A stretch of DNA of 64,000 nucleotides from Anoxybacteroides tepidamans (GTDB taxonomy: Bacteria; Bacillota; Bacilli; Bacillales; Anoxybacillaceae). Within the stretch, counting starts at the first letter, position 1, and the number at the start of each line of letters is the position of its first letter. The stretch covers positions 104,833-168,832 of the forward strand of contig NZ_JACHEP010000001.1 of the NCBI RefSeq assembly GCF_014201465.1, read 5' to 3'. The notes beneath the pieces are model-generated. The model made no database searches. It saw nothing but the letters and a program-made list of their open reading frames with translations, and had not been told where the DNA came from. The position numbers were made by a program, and so were the translations under genes. This document shows positions 7,663 through 17,306 of the stretch, in pieces.

Positions 7663-10600
7663 TCACAGCTGCTCTGTCAATAAAGTTGCCAATTGTGTTT
7701 CGGCATCGCGCAATCGCTCGATGTCCATTCGCTCGGTTAGCGCCGTCACAAGACCAGCAAAATATTCATCGATTTGTTCTTGTAACGAATCGATCAAATG
7801 TTTTATTTGCTTCTCGTATTCCGTCGTATAGAAAGAAAAGAGATGTTGTTCGTTTTCGGAAACATATTCGCTGATCGGTTGTTGCAGCTGTTTTTCAATT
7901 TCTTCTTTCATGAACCGTTTTTCATCCCGTTCAAAAAACGATTTAGCGTTTTTATACAGCGCCAGCGCTTTTTTAAACCGCGATTCATCGATATGTTCCA
8001 GCCCAAGCGCAAATTCAGGCGTTACAAACGGTAGCGGCTTCACTTCCGAAAGCGGAATGCCTTGGTGGATGCGCTCCATTTCATTTGCTAACACGCGAAA
8101 ACGATCTTGTATTTTCATCATGAGAAAACGCTCGACACGCAAGCTTGTTGCTCTCATTTCCTGTGCTAAATCAAAGCCGACAGACTGAATCAATTCTTGT
8201 AAGCAAGCGGAAAGCGCTTGTTGGATATTGCGCCCATCATCGCGCAACGAAGCAGGGTTAAACGATTCTTTAAACCAATCGTTCATCCGGAACGAAATGC
8301 GCTGCTTCACATAATATACCAATTCGGAAATTTCTTGTTTGAGCGCTTGCACATCAGCATCGACGGCAAGCAACTGCAACTGCTGGCGAATGAGTGTTTG
8401 TTCATTGGATAATTTGTCTAATTTGGCCGCCTTTTCTTCATTGCTTTGTTCCGCTTGATGAATATAATCGCGCAACGTCGTGCGCATGCGCTTTATTTCC
8501 GCATATGCCTCCGCTATTGCTACGTTCGTTAATTCTCCCATAATAAACTGCGCAAAATCCGCTTCAAACGCTTGAATACCGGATTGTGTTAAAACACCAT
8601 ATCCGTTTTGCATACTAGTTCCCATTTTTTCATCGAGCGCGAATCGGCTCGATAAGGCATAAAGGCGCGGAAAACGAATGCCAAATTGCATAAGCTGTTC
8701 TTCGACGTACGCAACAACCGTTTCAAGTTCTTCGTGCGAATTGGCTAAATCGGCGGCGTTGATAATGAAAAACATTTTATCCATGCTAAATGTATCTTTG
8801 ACGCGCCCTAGCTGAATGAGAAATTCGCGATCCGCTTTCGAAAACGCATGGTTATAATATGTCACAAATAAAACCGCATCCGCATTTTTTATATATTCAA
8901 ACGCCACTCCTGTATGGCGGGCATTGATCGAATCAGCTCCTGGCGTATCGACGAGCACAATTCCTTGTCGAGTGAGCGCACAGTCGTAATAAAGTTCCAT
9001 CCATTCGACAAAGCATGCTTTCGTTTCATCCGCCACGTACGACGGAAACTGGTCAAGGTCGATTTGTAGCGTTGTACCGAGCACATCCTTTACTTGTTCG
9101 TAGCCGCGAACAACCGCTTGAAGAAAGGAATAGTGCGGTTTTTCTTTTGCATCGACCGTTTCGATTGAGAGCGCTTTTTCACTCACCGCGAGCGCCTCTT
9201 CTAACGTTTCCGCTTTCATATGAAAATAACGAAGCGAACTTTGCACATCTTTCAGCAATTGCCCGGCTGTTTTCATCTGTATGATCACCGTGCCGTGCGG
9301 CCTGTCCGTTGTTGGCGGCACGATTTTGTTAATCGTTGCAGTCGTCGGATTCGGTGACGACGGGAGCACACGCTCTCCCATTAAGGCGTTAGCAAACGAT
9401 GATTTCCCTGCGCTGAACGCTCCAAACAATGCAACAGTAAAGATGCGGTTTTCGAGCCGTTTTGCTTTTTCAGTCAGTTCTTGAACAAAGCGGTTCATTC
9501 CCGGAATCCCAGCTGCAAGTTGCGCTGCTTTGTGCAAATGGACGATCGTTTTTGCCGCTTTTTGTCCAACTTGATCGCTAGAAGAAGCGGGCTCGCTTCG
9601 TTTTTCTTCGCTTTTTGGCCGCGGTGATTCGGCTTGCTGTTCACTTTTTGGATGAGAACGAGCAGTTTCAATTCGAACAGGCACCACGCCATGGATAAGC
9701 GCATCAATTCGTTCATCGCTTACGTTTTGAAGCCGTTCGTCTGTTTCTATCATAAAAAGTTGCTGCGCATAAATGATTTCGCGGCGCTGCTTCCGTTCGT
9801 TCAGTTCATGAATGAGCCGTTGCTTTTCAAGTTCGGTTTCAAGTTCGGCTATAAGCTGTTGGCGTTCTTGCTGCATCGTTTCCTGCCATTTTGCAAAAAT
9901 GGCGGCAAACACACGCATCGCTTCATTCCGGTATCGCTTTTTTAATTCTGTTGCGACATCGTTCGTATAGTTTAACACATATTCTCCGGTGACGCCGGCC
10001 CCTTTTTTCACAAGATCGGCTAACAATCGTTCATCCCATGATACCGACAGCTGTTGGCATTCGCTCATCAATCGAGCATCTTGAATGCCGTGTTCCTTTA
10101 AAAAGCGGATGAGATGTTCGCGAACATGCCATTCAATTTGTGATGTCGCTTTTTCTTTTAAGTTTTGATAAAACGCCTCTAATCGCGCTTTTCGCTCTTG
10201 TTCTGTTTTCGATTTGCTAAAAAGAAAACCGACTTTAAAATCCGGCTGCACGGACTGCAAATACGCTTGCGCCAATTCGCGCGTTTCAAACGGCATCACG
10301 TATGCATGCTCTAATAAATTGTCCAATTCTTTTTGAAATGTTGTTTCCGTTTCCGCAACAAGTGCCGCAATCGTTTGTAGCTTTTGCTGAAGATCGCCGG
10401 CATCTTGTGCGGCTGTTTTTGGCAGATGAGCCAATCGAGCGCGAATCGCTTCTTCCTCTTTGGCGTCATTGCTTTCTAAATAAGCGAGGTGGTCGTTCAC
10501 AAGCTGCTTTGCCGCCACTTCCACTCCTTTTGCGAGCCGCGTTTCTTTCTCGGCAAACAACAACTGTAAAAAATGAATGAGCTCGTTCAATTCATTAAAC

Positions 10601-11340
10601 GGATGTTGCCGTTCTTTTAGCGATGTAAAAAAGATGCGCGCAACCTGGACGTTCCAATTGCGGAATGCCTGCCATACCGACTGCTGAAACTCGGGAAACG
10701 GCAATTCTCCGTCGCGATGTTTATCGATTTGATTCACGATGAGATACAGCGATTTTCCGTAACTCGTTAATTCTTTCGTAAATTGAAAATTTAATTCAGA
10801 CTGAACATGATTATAATCCATCATATAAAACACGACGTCGGCCAAATGAAGCGCCGATTCAGTAGCGAGCCGATGCGCATCGTCCGTTGAGTCGATGCCC
10901 GGCGTATCCATGATTGCCACTCCCTCCGGAATGTGCGTCGTCTGACGGCTAATTTCGATCGCTTCAATTTCATCGCCGTTTTTGCAATACGAACGAATTT
11001 GTTCATAATCATACGGCGCCGCATATTCGATCGGCGGCTCGTGCTTATAAAAGACGCGCGCATATTCTCTTCCCGCTTTGACTTTGACAAGATTGGCGCT
11101 TGTCGGAATCGGACTCGACGGCAACAGCGGCTCCCCGAGCAACTCATTAATCAGGCTCGATTTCCCTGCTGAAAAATGGCCGCAAAAAGCGATTGTAAAT
11201 TCTTCATTCGCCACTTTTTGCAACAGCTGTTGCGCTTTTTTTGCGTTTTCTTCATCCCCTTTGCTCATCCATTCGTCGTGAAGATACGCTAACTTTTCAC
11301 ACCACAGACGCAATGATGAATGTTGTGTCACTTGCACCAT
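7663..11340 (-). CDS. dynA: DynA, tandem two-GTPase bacterial dynamin-like protein
   Basis: 1225 residues, the size of the B. subtilis DynA (YpbR) fusion of two dynamin units. GTPase 1 has the P-loop GHFSAGKSS at residues 54-62 and DTPGIDS further on; GTPase 2 has GAFSAGKSS around residue 640 and DTPGADS. Long helical stretches between and after the GTPases form the stalks. DynA binds and tethers or fuses membranes and helps membrane repair, phage resistance and septum function in B. subtilis. Start ATG 11340 has AAGGGG upstream. It is downstream of bpsA-bpsB, as in B. subtilis, but separated by the bpsB terminator region in the opposite order of reading. Confidence 0.95.
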   Translation of the reverse strand: MVQVTQHSSLRLWCEKLAYLHDEWMSKGDEENAKKAQQLLQKVANEEFTIAFCGHFSAGKSSLINELLGEPLLPSSPIPTSANLVKVKAGREYARVFYKHEPPIEYAAPYDYEQIRSYCKNGDEIEAIEISRQTTHIPEGVAIMDTPGIDSTDDAHRLATESALHLADVVFYMMDYNHVQSELNFQFTKELTSYGKSLYLIVNQIDKHRDGELPFPEFQQSVWQAFRNWNVQVARIFFTSLKERQHPFNELNELIHFLQLLFAEKETRLAKGVEVAAKQLVNDHLAYLESNDAKEEEAIRARLAHLPKTAAQDAGDLQQKLQTIAALVAETETTFQKELDNLLEHAYVMPFETRELAQAYLQSVQPDFKVGFLFSKSKTEQERKARLEAFYQNLKEKATSQIEWHVREHLIRFLKEHGIQDARLMSECQQLSVSWDERLLADLVKKGAGVTGEYVLNYTNDVATELKKRYRNEAMRVFAAIFAKWQETMQQERQQLIAELETELEKQRLIHELNERKQRREIIYAQQLFMIETDERLQNVSDERIDALIHGVVPVRIETARSHPKSEQQAESPRPKSEEKRSEPASSSDQVGQKAAKTIVHLHKAAQLAAGIPGMNRFVQELTEKAKRLENRIFTVALFGAFSAGKSSFANALMGERVLPSSPNPTTATINKIVPPTTDRPHGTVIIQMKTAGQLLKDVQSSLRYFHMKAETLEEALAVSEKALSIETVDAKEKPHYSFLQAVVRGYEQVKDVLGTTLQIDLDQFPSYVADETKACFVEWMELYYDCALTRQGIVLVDTPGADSINARHTGVAFEYIKNADAVLFVTYYNHAFSKADREFLIQLGRVKDTFSMDKMFFIINAADLANSHEELETVVAYVEEQLMQFGIRFPRLYALSSRFALDEKMGTSMQNGYGVLTQSGIQAFEADFAQFIMGELTNVAIAEAYAEIKRMRTTLRDYIHQAEQSNEEKAAKLDKLSNEQTLIRQQLQLLAVDADVQALKQEISELVYYVKQRISFRMNDWFKESFNPASLRDDGRNIQQALSACLQELIQSVGFDLAQEMRATSLRVERFLMMKIQDRFRVLANEMERIHQGIPLSEVKPLPFVTPEFALGLEHIDESRFKKALALYKNAKSFFERDEKRFMKEEIEKQLQQPISEYVSENEQHLFSFYTTEYEKQIKHLIDSLQEQIDEYFAGLVTALTERMDIERLRDAETQLATLLTEQL

Positions 11341-11420
11341 ATACCAAAACCCCTTACGTTTGCATGATATATACCTATTTTACTGTATTTACGCACATTT
11401 CCCAATACAAAAAATTGCAA

Positions 11421-11450
11421 AAAAATCCCGCCATCTATCTGGCGGGGAAA
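11421..11450 (-). terminator. Terminator of bpsA-bpsB
   Basis: CCCGCCA and TGGCGGG form a strong seven-pair stem around TCTATC, with TTTTTTT on the minus-strand 3' side. The bpsB stop codon lies in the loop. Confidence 0.8.
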
Positions 11451-12010
11451 AATGGAAAAAAGCGCGGCCTCTTTTGAAAAGCATGTCCATAATTCGTCAT
11501 CGACATCAGCGTTTTTTCTTCAAGGGAAATGCGGATCGATAACGTGTATGCGTTCAAAATCGAAAACACCACCGCCGTCCCATACGCTTGAAACAACAAA
11601 GGAATAAGTATAATTTCCAACGTGACAACGAGATAGTTCGGATGACGCAAAAAGCGATACGGTCCTTTAACAACGACAGGTACGTTTGGCAAGACGAGAA
11701 TTTTTGTATTCCAAAACGTCCCTAATGAAAAAATGGTCCAGATGCGCAGCACTTGAACAATGAGAAACATGGGTAAAAAAAGCGACCACCATCGTGAAAG
11801 CCGCGCTCCTTTGTATAATGCTTCAAGCAAAAAAGAAAGCAAAAAAAGCACATGCATGATCACCATCCACCGATAGTGCAGCTTGCCGAATTCTTTTGCC
11901 CCCATCGCCTTTAATGCCCGTTCATTTCGTTTGGCGATTATGAGTTCAGCCATCCGCATGCCAACAACGGAAAAAAAGAACGCATAAAACTTCAATTCGC
12001 TCACTCCCAA
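11435..12010 (-). CDS. bpsB: Isoprenylcysteine carboxyl methyltransferase-family protein BpsB (YpbQ)
   Basis: About 190 residues with several membrane helices and the ICMT-type C-terminal signature GPYRFLRHPNYLVVTLE. In B. subtilis YpbQ (BpsB) O-methylates alkylpyrones made by the type III polyketide synthase BpsA. Both genes are adjacent here and overlap by a few bases. The start is uncertain: the TTG at 12010 has no site, a GTG at 12004 overlaps the bpsA stop, and a TTG a few codons later follows GGGAG at better spacing. Confidence 0.88.
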   Translation of the reverse strand: MGVSELKFYAFFFSVVGMRMAELIIAKRNERALKAMGAKEFGKLHYRWMVIMHVLFLLSFLLEALYKGARLSRWWSLFLPMFLIVQVLRIWTIFSLGTFWNTKILVLPNVPVVVKGPYRFLRHPNYLVVTLEIILIPLLFQAYGTAVVFSILNAYTLSIRISLEEKTLMSMTNYGHAFQKRPRFFPFFPAR

Positions 12011-13074
12011 TGCAATAAAGTAAACTCTGCGCTAAATCCCGGACCGAGGGCGACCATTAATCCGTAATCCCCTTTTGGAATAGGTTGTTTCATAAATTGC
12101 TCAAGGACAAAGTAGACCGTTGCCGACGACATATTTCCGAAATTCCGTAAAATATCAAATGAAATTTTCGTTTTTTGTTCGCCGATTTTTAGTGCTTCTT
12201 GGTAGGCCATGATCACTTTTTTGCCGCCTGGATGGGCAATGAAATGACGAATATCGTTCATCGCAAGGCCGTTTTTTTGCAAAAACGCTTCGACATTCGG
12301 TTGAAGCCACGCCTGAATGAGCGAAGGAATGTTTTTTGAGAAAATAACAAAGAGTCCTTCATCGCGAATGTCCCATCCCATCACCTCTTCGGAATGAGGC
12401 ATGAATATAGATTGTGTCGCGACGATACGCGGACGAATGCGCGCATCAATCGTTCCATCTCCTGCGACACAAAGGCATGCCACTCCATCAGCGAACAACG
12501 ATGTGCCGATCATATTACTTTTCGAACGGTCGTGCGGTTGAAACGTTAAACTGCAAAATTCCGCCGCAATCACAAGCACTGTTGCATTCGGAAACGCTAA
12601 GCAATATTCATAGGCGCGTGCCAATCCCGCTACTCCTCCCGCACATCCTAATCCCCAGATCGGTATGCGCTTCGTATAAGGAGAAAAAGGAAGCCGGTTC
12701 ATGATTCGCGCTTCCACACTTGGTGTGGCAATGCCGGTCGTTGATATGTAAAAAATCGCTTCTACTTCCTCGTAAGCAATCGGTTTTTCTAAAAACAAAT
12801 CATTTTGCAAACAGTTTTGAATCGCTTCGCATCCATAATGAACCGCACTTTCAATATATACATCATTTTTTTCAGAAAAACTGTGGTCTTTTTGATACCA
12901 ATCAAGCGGTTGAGCAAAAAACCGTGATTGAATTTCACCGTTATCAAAGATTGTTAGCAACCGATCGATATGGGGAAATGAATGTTCAAATAATTGTTTA
13001 ACGTATCGACATACTTCTTCCTGCTTTACTTTATAAGGCAGTGACGCTGTCCCGACTGAAAGAATCGCTGGCAT
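12001..13074 (-). CDS. bpsA: Type III polyketide synthase BpsA (chalcone/stilbene synthase family)
   Basis: 357 residues from ATG 13074, behind GAGGTGG; the 15 codons upstream in frame have no good start signal. The catalytic triad is visible: Cys144 in GLGCAGGVAG, His281 in IAHPGGKKV and Asn314 in RNFGNMSS. BpsA-type enzymes condense long-chain acyl-CoA with malonyl-CoA into alkylpyrones; BpsB then methylates them. Product lipids of this pair are membrane-associated in B. subtilis. Expression is probably from a promoter in 13090-13200, where TTGAAA is seen on the minus strand, but no clear -10 was assigned. Confidence 0.93.
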   Translation of the reverse strand: MPAILSVGTASLPYKVKQEEVCRYVKQLFEHSFPHIDRLLTIFDNGEIQSRFFAQPLDWYQKDHSFSEKNDVYIESAVHYGCEAIQNCLQNDLFLEKPIAYEEVEAIFYISTTGIATPSVEARIMNRLPFSPYTKRIPIWGLGCAGGVAGLARAYEYCLAFPNATVLVIAAEFCSLTFQPHDRSKSNMIGTSLFADGVACLCVAGDGTIDARIRPRIVATQSIFMPHSEEVMGWDIRDEGLFVIFSKNIPSLIQAWLQPNVEAFLQKNGLAMNDIRHFIAHPGGKKVIMAYQEALKIGEQKTKISFDILRNFGNMSSATVYFVLEQFMKQPIPKGDYGLMVALGPGFSAEFTLLHWE

Positions 13075-13200
13075 ACTTCCACCTCGATGATCGAACGTGT
13101 TATTCATACTATTCCCCATGAAACCATTGCTATACTAAAATTAAAACGCTTTCAATTCCTTTTTTGGGATTGTTCGTTCACATTTTTTTCACAAATTCGA

Positions 13201-13234
13201 ACGGCTTGATGTGACAAAAATCACTGTCACATCA
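13201..13234. promoter_or_regulatory. FNR/CRP-type palindrome upstream of the ba3 oxidase operon
   Basis: TGTGACAAAAATCACT at 13210-13225 fits the FNR/CRP consensus TGTGA-N6-TCACA with one mismatch. A second, overlapping perfect palindrome pairs TTGATGTGAC with GTCACATCAA. The -10-like TATTAT at 13247-13252 puts the FNR site centre near -41.5 if transcription starts at about 13259, the position of a class II activator. The transcription start is inferred. Confidence 0.6.
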
Positions 13235-13376
13235 ATTTCTTACTGTTATTATAGTGATAAAGTAAGTAATGAACAATTTGTGAAATGGTGAAAATCCCCT
13301 ACCAAATTATTGTTTGTTTTGTATTATGAAAGTGTAATGATTCGTTTTGGGGATGAAAGAAAGGAGGTATGGGAGG

Positions 13377-13514
13377 ATGGCAAATGAAAAAATAAAAGGG
13401 AAAGCAACGGAGAATAGCAATTTAAAAGGAACGCTTGCTTCAGTTTTTTTGTTAGGTTTTTTCCTTATTTTCACGTGGGTTAGCGTATATTTTTTATTTT
13501 TAGAACGTCTATAA
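13377..13514 (+). CDS. Cytochrome c oxidase subunit IIa, ba3-type (45 aa)
   Basis: 45 residues from ATG 13377, with AAGGAGG and GGGAGG upstream. After a polar N-terminus there is one membrane helix (about residues 18-42, LKGTLASVFLLGFFLIFTW) ending FLERL. Size, topology and position directly ahead of subunits II and I identify the single-helix subunit IIa of ba3/SoxB-type oxidases. In the Thermus enzyme the helix replaces the second transmembrane helix missing from subunit II. Cotranscribed with the next two genes. Confidence 0.85.
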   Translation: MANEKIKGKATENSNLKGTLASVFLLGFFLIFTWVSVYFLFLERL

Positions 13515-13536
13515 AAGAAAGGAGAGAACAGACGGT

Positions 13537-14007
13537 ATGCACATACACAAATATGAAAAAATTTGGCTTATTTTCGGAATTGGTTCTTTATTCATATTTT
13601 TAACGATTGTTGGTGTAAGTGCGTTTGCAAAAGGCAACCAGCCGCCAAGTGGCTTAACAACGATTGATCCCGAAAAGGTAGATCAAACGCCTCCATTTAA
13701 CAAACCAGGATTAGTCAAAACAGGAGATAACGAATACCAACTCAACATGGTTGCTTCGGCATTTAGCTATACACCAGCCCAAGTGGAAATTCCAAAAGGG
13801 GCAAAAGTAACGATTAACGTTACGACGAAAGACGTCATTCACGGTTTTGAAGTTGTCGGAACGAATATTAATATGATGGTTGAACCCGGTTATGTGAACT
13901 CATTCACAAAGACATTTGATAAAACCGGAGAATATACGATTTTATGCAACGAATATTGCGGTGCCGGACACCATATGATGACGGCACGAATTAAGGTGGT
14001 GGATTAA
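13537..14007 (+). CDS. cbaB: ba3/b(o/a)3-type cytochrome c oxidase subunit II
   Basis: 156 residues: one N-terminal membrane anchor (about residues 9-31) and an extracytoplasmic cupredoxin domain. All CuA ligands are present: His102, Cys137, Cys141, His145 and Met148 in CNEYCGAGHHMM. The short, single-helix form is that of SoxB-type oxidases described as cbaAB in Geobacillus. It receives electrons from cytochrome c and passes them to subunit I. A GAAAGGAGAG site precedes ATG 13537; the next gene follows after one base. Confidence 0.93.
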   Translation: MHIHKYEKIWLIFGIGSLFIFLTIVGVSAFAKGNQPPSGLTTIDPEKVDQTPPFNKPGLVKTGDNEYQLNMVASAFSYTPAQVEIPKGAKVTINVTTKDVIHGFEVVGTNINMMVEPGYVNSFTKTFDKTGEYTILCNEYCGAGHHMMTARIKVVD

Positions 14008-14008
14008 G

Positions 14009-15655
14009 ATGAACGAAACATTAAAAGTGGATCGCCGCGATGCGAAATTGGCACTCGCCCATATTTATGTCGCTTTTATCGCGTTAGCATTAGGTGGATT
14101 AGCCGGATTATTGCAAACGTTAGTGCGTTCCGGAAAGTTTACTCTTCCAGCCAATATTAGCTATTATACGATTTTAACAACTCATGGGGTATTGCTCGGA
14201 CTTGTATTAACTACGTTTTTTATTATCGGTTTTCAATTTGCAGCTGTGAGCCGCACAGCCGGAACGTTTTCTGACCGCGTTCGTTTTTGGGGCTGGATTG
14301 GCTTTTGGTTAATGACGATCGGTACAGCTATGACCGCGTTCTTTATTTTAATTGGCGAAGCATCTGTCCTTTATACGTTTTATGCGCCATTGCAAGCGCA
14401 TCCAGGCTTTTATCTCGGTTTGACGCTCGTTGTCGTCGGCAGCTGGATTAGCGGATTTGCGATTTTCGCACATTATGCACGTTGGAAAAAAGAACATCCA
14501 AGCCAAGTGAGTCCTCTTCTCACCTTTATGGCGGTTGTGAACATGGTGTTATGGCTTGTTTGCTCACTAGGAGTTGCCGCAACTGTATTGATTCAATTGC
14601 TGCCTTGGTCATTAGGGCTTGTCGATCGCATTAACGTATTAGTGAGCCGAACGCTATTCTGGTATTTTGGCCATCCGCTCGTTTATTTCTGGTTATTACC
14701 GGCTTATATGATTTGGTATGCGATCATTCCAAAAATTATTGGTGGAAAAATTTTCTCGGATTCGTTAGCGCGTCTGTCCTTTATCTTATTCTTATTTTTC
14801 TCCATTCCGGTTGGTTTTCACCATCAATTAATGGAACCAGGAGTTGAGCCATTCTGGAAATACGTGCAAGTTGTGTTAACGTTTATGGTGGCAATTCCAT
14901 CGTTAATGACTGCGTTTGCGATGTTTGCAACATTTGAAATGTATGGACGCTCAAAAGGAGCAACAGGGCTTTTCGGATGGTTGCGCAAACTTCCTTGGGG
15001 AGATGCACGTTTCTTTGCGCCGTTTGTCGGAATGCTCTTTTTCATTCCTGCGGGAGCTGGTGGGCTTGTGAACGCTTCCCACCAATTAAACCAAGTTGTG
15101 CATAATACGATTTGGGTTACAGGGCACTTCCATTTAACATTGGCAACAACCGTCGTTCTTACATTTTTCGGTGCCGCTTACTGGCTCATTCCGCATTTAA
15201 GCGGACGTGTGATGACGAAAGCAATGAACCGTTTAGCAATTATTCAAACGATCGTCTGGGCCATCGGGATGGCATTTATGTCTGGTTCGATGCACTTTGC
15301 AGGATTGCTTGGCGCACCACGCCGCTCAGCGTTTTCAACGTACGGCAACTCGCCACAGGCGCTTGAGTGGATTCCATATCAAATCGCCCAAGCGGTTGGT
15401 GGAACGATTCTGTTCATCGGCATTATTTTAGTGCTTGTCATCGTCACAAACTTAGCGTTCTTCGCACCAAAAGGAGAAACCGAATTCCCTGTCGGCGAAG
15501 TGGCTGAAACTGCAGAGCGCACACCGCTTGCAATGGAAAACTGGAAACTTTTGATCAGCATTACGGTTGCACTGATTTTAATCGCTTATACGATTCCGTT
15601 TATCGATATGATTCAAAACGCACCGCCGGGTTCGAAAGGTTACAAACTGTGGTAA
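14009..15655 (+). CDS. cbaA: ba3/b(o/a)3-type cytochrome c oxidase subunit I
   Basis: 548 residues with about 13 membrane helices. Expected metal ligands are visible: His in TTHGVLLGL (low-spin haem), HPLVY (CuB) and the HH pair in GFHHQLME (CuB), and the VTGHFHLTLATTV segment with haem-ligating histidines. This is the catalytic subunit of a proton-pumping haem-copper oxidase of the B family, with high oxygen affinity in characterised members. Closely spaced after cbaB and followed by a strong terminator. The FNR-type site ahead of the operon suggests oxygen-dependent control. Confidence 0.95.
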   Translation: MNETLKVDRRDAKLALAHIYVAFIALALGGLAGLLQTLVRSGKFTLPANISYYTILTTHGVLLGLVLTTFFIIGFQFAAVSRTAGTFSDRVRFWGWIGFWLMTIGTAMTAFFILIGEASVLYTFYAPLQAHPGFYLGLTLVVVGSWISGFAIFAHYARWKKEHPSQVSPLLTFMAVVNMVLWLVCSLGVAATVLIQLLPWSLGLVDRINVLVSRTLFWYFGHPLVYFWLLPAYMIWYAIIPKIIGGKIFSDSLARLSFILFLFFSIPVGFHHQLMEPGVEPFWKYVQVVLTFMVAIPSLMTAFAMFATFEMYGRSKGATGLFGWLRKLPWGDARFFAPFVGMLFFIPAGAGGLVNASHQLNQVVHNTIWVTGHFHLTLATTVVLTFFGAAYWLIPHLSGRVMTKAMNRLAIIQTIVWAIGMAFMSGSMHFAGLLGAPRRSAFSTYGNSPQALEWIPYQIAQAVGGTILFIGIILVLVIVTNLAFFAPKGETEFPVGEVAETAERTPLAMENWKLLISITVALILIAYTIPFIDMIQNAPPGSKGYKLW

Positions 15656-15659
15656 AAAA

Positions 15660-15697
15660 ACGAAGGTGGTCCGAAAATGGGCCACCTTCGTTTTTAT
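15660..15697. terminator. Bidirectional terminator between cbaA and the M32 carboxypeptidase
   Basis: CGAAGGTGG and CCACCTTCG form a nine-pair stem, extended by further pairs, around TCCGAAAATGGG. T-runs lie on the plus side (GTTTTTA) and on the minus side. Confidence 0.9.
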
Positions 15698-17202
15698 AGT
15701 TGATAAATCGCTTTATATTTTTCCTCTAAATACCGAATCAAATAACCGGCATTCAATCCTTCTCCTGTCGCTTCGTGTAAAATATCAAGCGGCTTTTTCG
15801 TTTTTCCGAAACGATGAACTTTTTCCGTCAGCCAGTTTCGAATTGGAAGAAGTTCTCCTGTTTCGAGCAGTTCATCGAAATATGGAAGGTCTTTCAGCAT
15901 CGCCTGCTTCAATTGCGCCGCATACATATAGCCGAGCGCGTAAGAAGGAAAATAGCCAAAACTTCCTCCCGACCAATGCACGTCTTGCAACACCCCAACC
16001 GCATCGCAATGTGGACGAATGCCGAGATATTCTTCATATTTATCGTTCCAAATATCTGGCAAATCTTTTACCGCGATCGTTCCGTTGAACAATCCTTTTT
16101 CAATTTCATAGCGGATCATAATATGTAAAGAATACGTTAATTCATCTGCCTCAATGCGAATCAAAGACGGTTTCGCTTCGTTAATCGCCCGGTAAAACTC
16201 ATCAAGCGATACGTTGGCGAATTGCTCTGGCGCATATTGCTGAAGAAGTGGATAGTTGCGCTTCCAGTAGCAATAATGACGGCCGATGAAGTTTTCATAA
16301 AACAGCGATTGCGATTCATGAATTCCCATCGATGTGCCTGTGCATAACGGTGTGCCGATCAGTTCTTTTGAAATGTTCTGTTCATACAGCGCATGGCCGC
16401 ATTCGTGAATCGTTCCAAATAGCGCCGTGCGAAAATCGCGTTCATCGTATCGCGTCGTAATGCGGACGTCGCCAGGGTTTAAACCGATCGCAAACGGGTG
16501 AACCGTTTCATCTAACCGCCCTGCTGAAAAATCGTAGCCAAGCTCACGCAGCAGTTCTAAACTGAAGGCACGCTGCTTTTCTTTCGGAAACGGGTGAAAC
16601 AAAAACGATGTGTCGGGTTGATGGCGGGATGAAACGACCGCTTGAACGAGCGGGACGATGCGTTCGCGCAGCTTAGCAAATACGTCGTCTAACACCTCGA
16701 CAGTCATTCCCGGTTCGTATAAATCAAGTAGCGTATTGTACGGATTGCCGTCATAGCCCCAATAGTCAATAAATTTTTTGTTAAACGCAACAAGCTTCTC
16801 TAAATATGGACGAAACATGTTAAAGTCGGATGCCTCTCTCGCTTTTTCCCATACGTTTTCAGCTTTCGATTGTAACACGACGTATTCTCTATATTCCTCT
16901 TCTGGAATTTTTTTATTTCGCTCATACCCTTTTTTACATTCCGCCAATGTATGACGCGCTACGTCAGATAATTGTTCTTGTACATCGCTTGGCGAAAGCT
17001 TCGCAATATATGCGGCCATCTCTTCTGATATCGACATTTTAAACACTTCTTGAGAAAGAACGCCAATCACTTCTGAACGTTGCTCCAGCCCTTTTTCCGG
17101 TGCCCCGGTCCGCATATCCCAATACATGACTTGAATGGCTTCATTGTAGCTCATCATTTTTTTAACATAACGTAAAAATTGTTGTTCGATGTCTTTGAAC
17201 AT
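15694..17202 (-). CDS. ypwA: Metallocarboxypeptidase, M32 family (YpwA-like)
   Basis: 502 residues, the usual M32 length, from ATG 17202 with an AGGGGG site. The three M32 signatures are present: HPF at residues 235-237, DVRITT at 245-250 and the zinc site HECGH at 266-270. These enzymes remove C-terminal residues with broad specificity except Pro, act in the cytoplasm and are stable in thermophiles (Thermus TaqCP and Geobacillus relatives). B. subtilis has ypwA next to ypvA, as here. Confidence 0.95.
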   Translation of the reverse strand: MFKDIEQQFLRYVKKMMSYNEAIQVMYWDMRTGAPEKGLEQRSEVIGVLSQEVFKMSISEEMAAYIAKLSPSDVQEQLSDVARHTLAECKKGYERNKKIPEEEYREYVVLQSKAENVWEKAREASDFNMFRPYLEKLVAFNKKFIDYWGYDGNPYNTLLDLYEPGMTVEVLDDVFAKLRERIVPLVQAVVSSRHQPDTSFLFHPFPKEKQRAFSLELLRELGYDFSAGRLDETVHPFAIGLNPGDVRITTRYDERDFRTALFGTIHECGHALYEQNISKELIGTPLCTGTSMGIHESQSLFYENFIGRHYCYWKRNYPLLQQYAPEQFANVSLDEFYRAINEAKPSLIRIEADELTYSLHIMIRYEIEKGLFNGTIAVKDLPDIWNDKYEEYLGIRPHCDAVGVLQDVHWSGGSFGYFPSYALGYMYAAQLKQAMLKDLPYFDELLETGELLPIRNWLTEKVHRFGKTKKPLDILHEATGEGLNAGYLIRYLEEKYKAIYQL

Positions 17203-17306
17203 GTCAATCCCCCTATTACTTTGCTTGCCCATATATATTTCCATTCAAATGAAAAATCTCCTCTTTTTATGAGAAAAATAGGGAAGAAATTATTCTTCCC
17301 TAGAAA

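Noticed and set aside
9015-10580. Several plus-strand frames opposite dynA
   Set aside because: They are shadows of a clearly coding long gene, without start signals.
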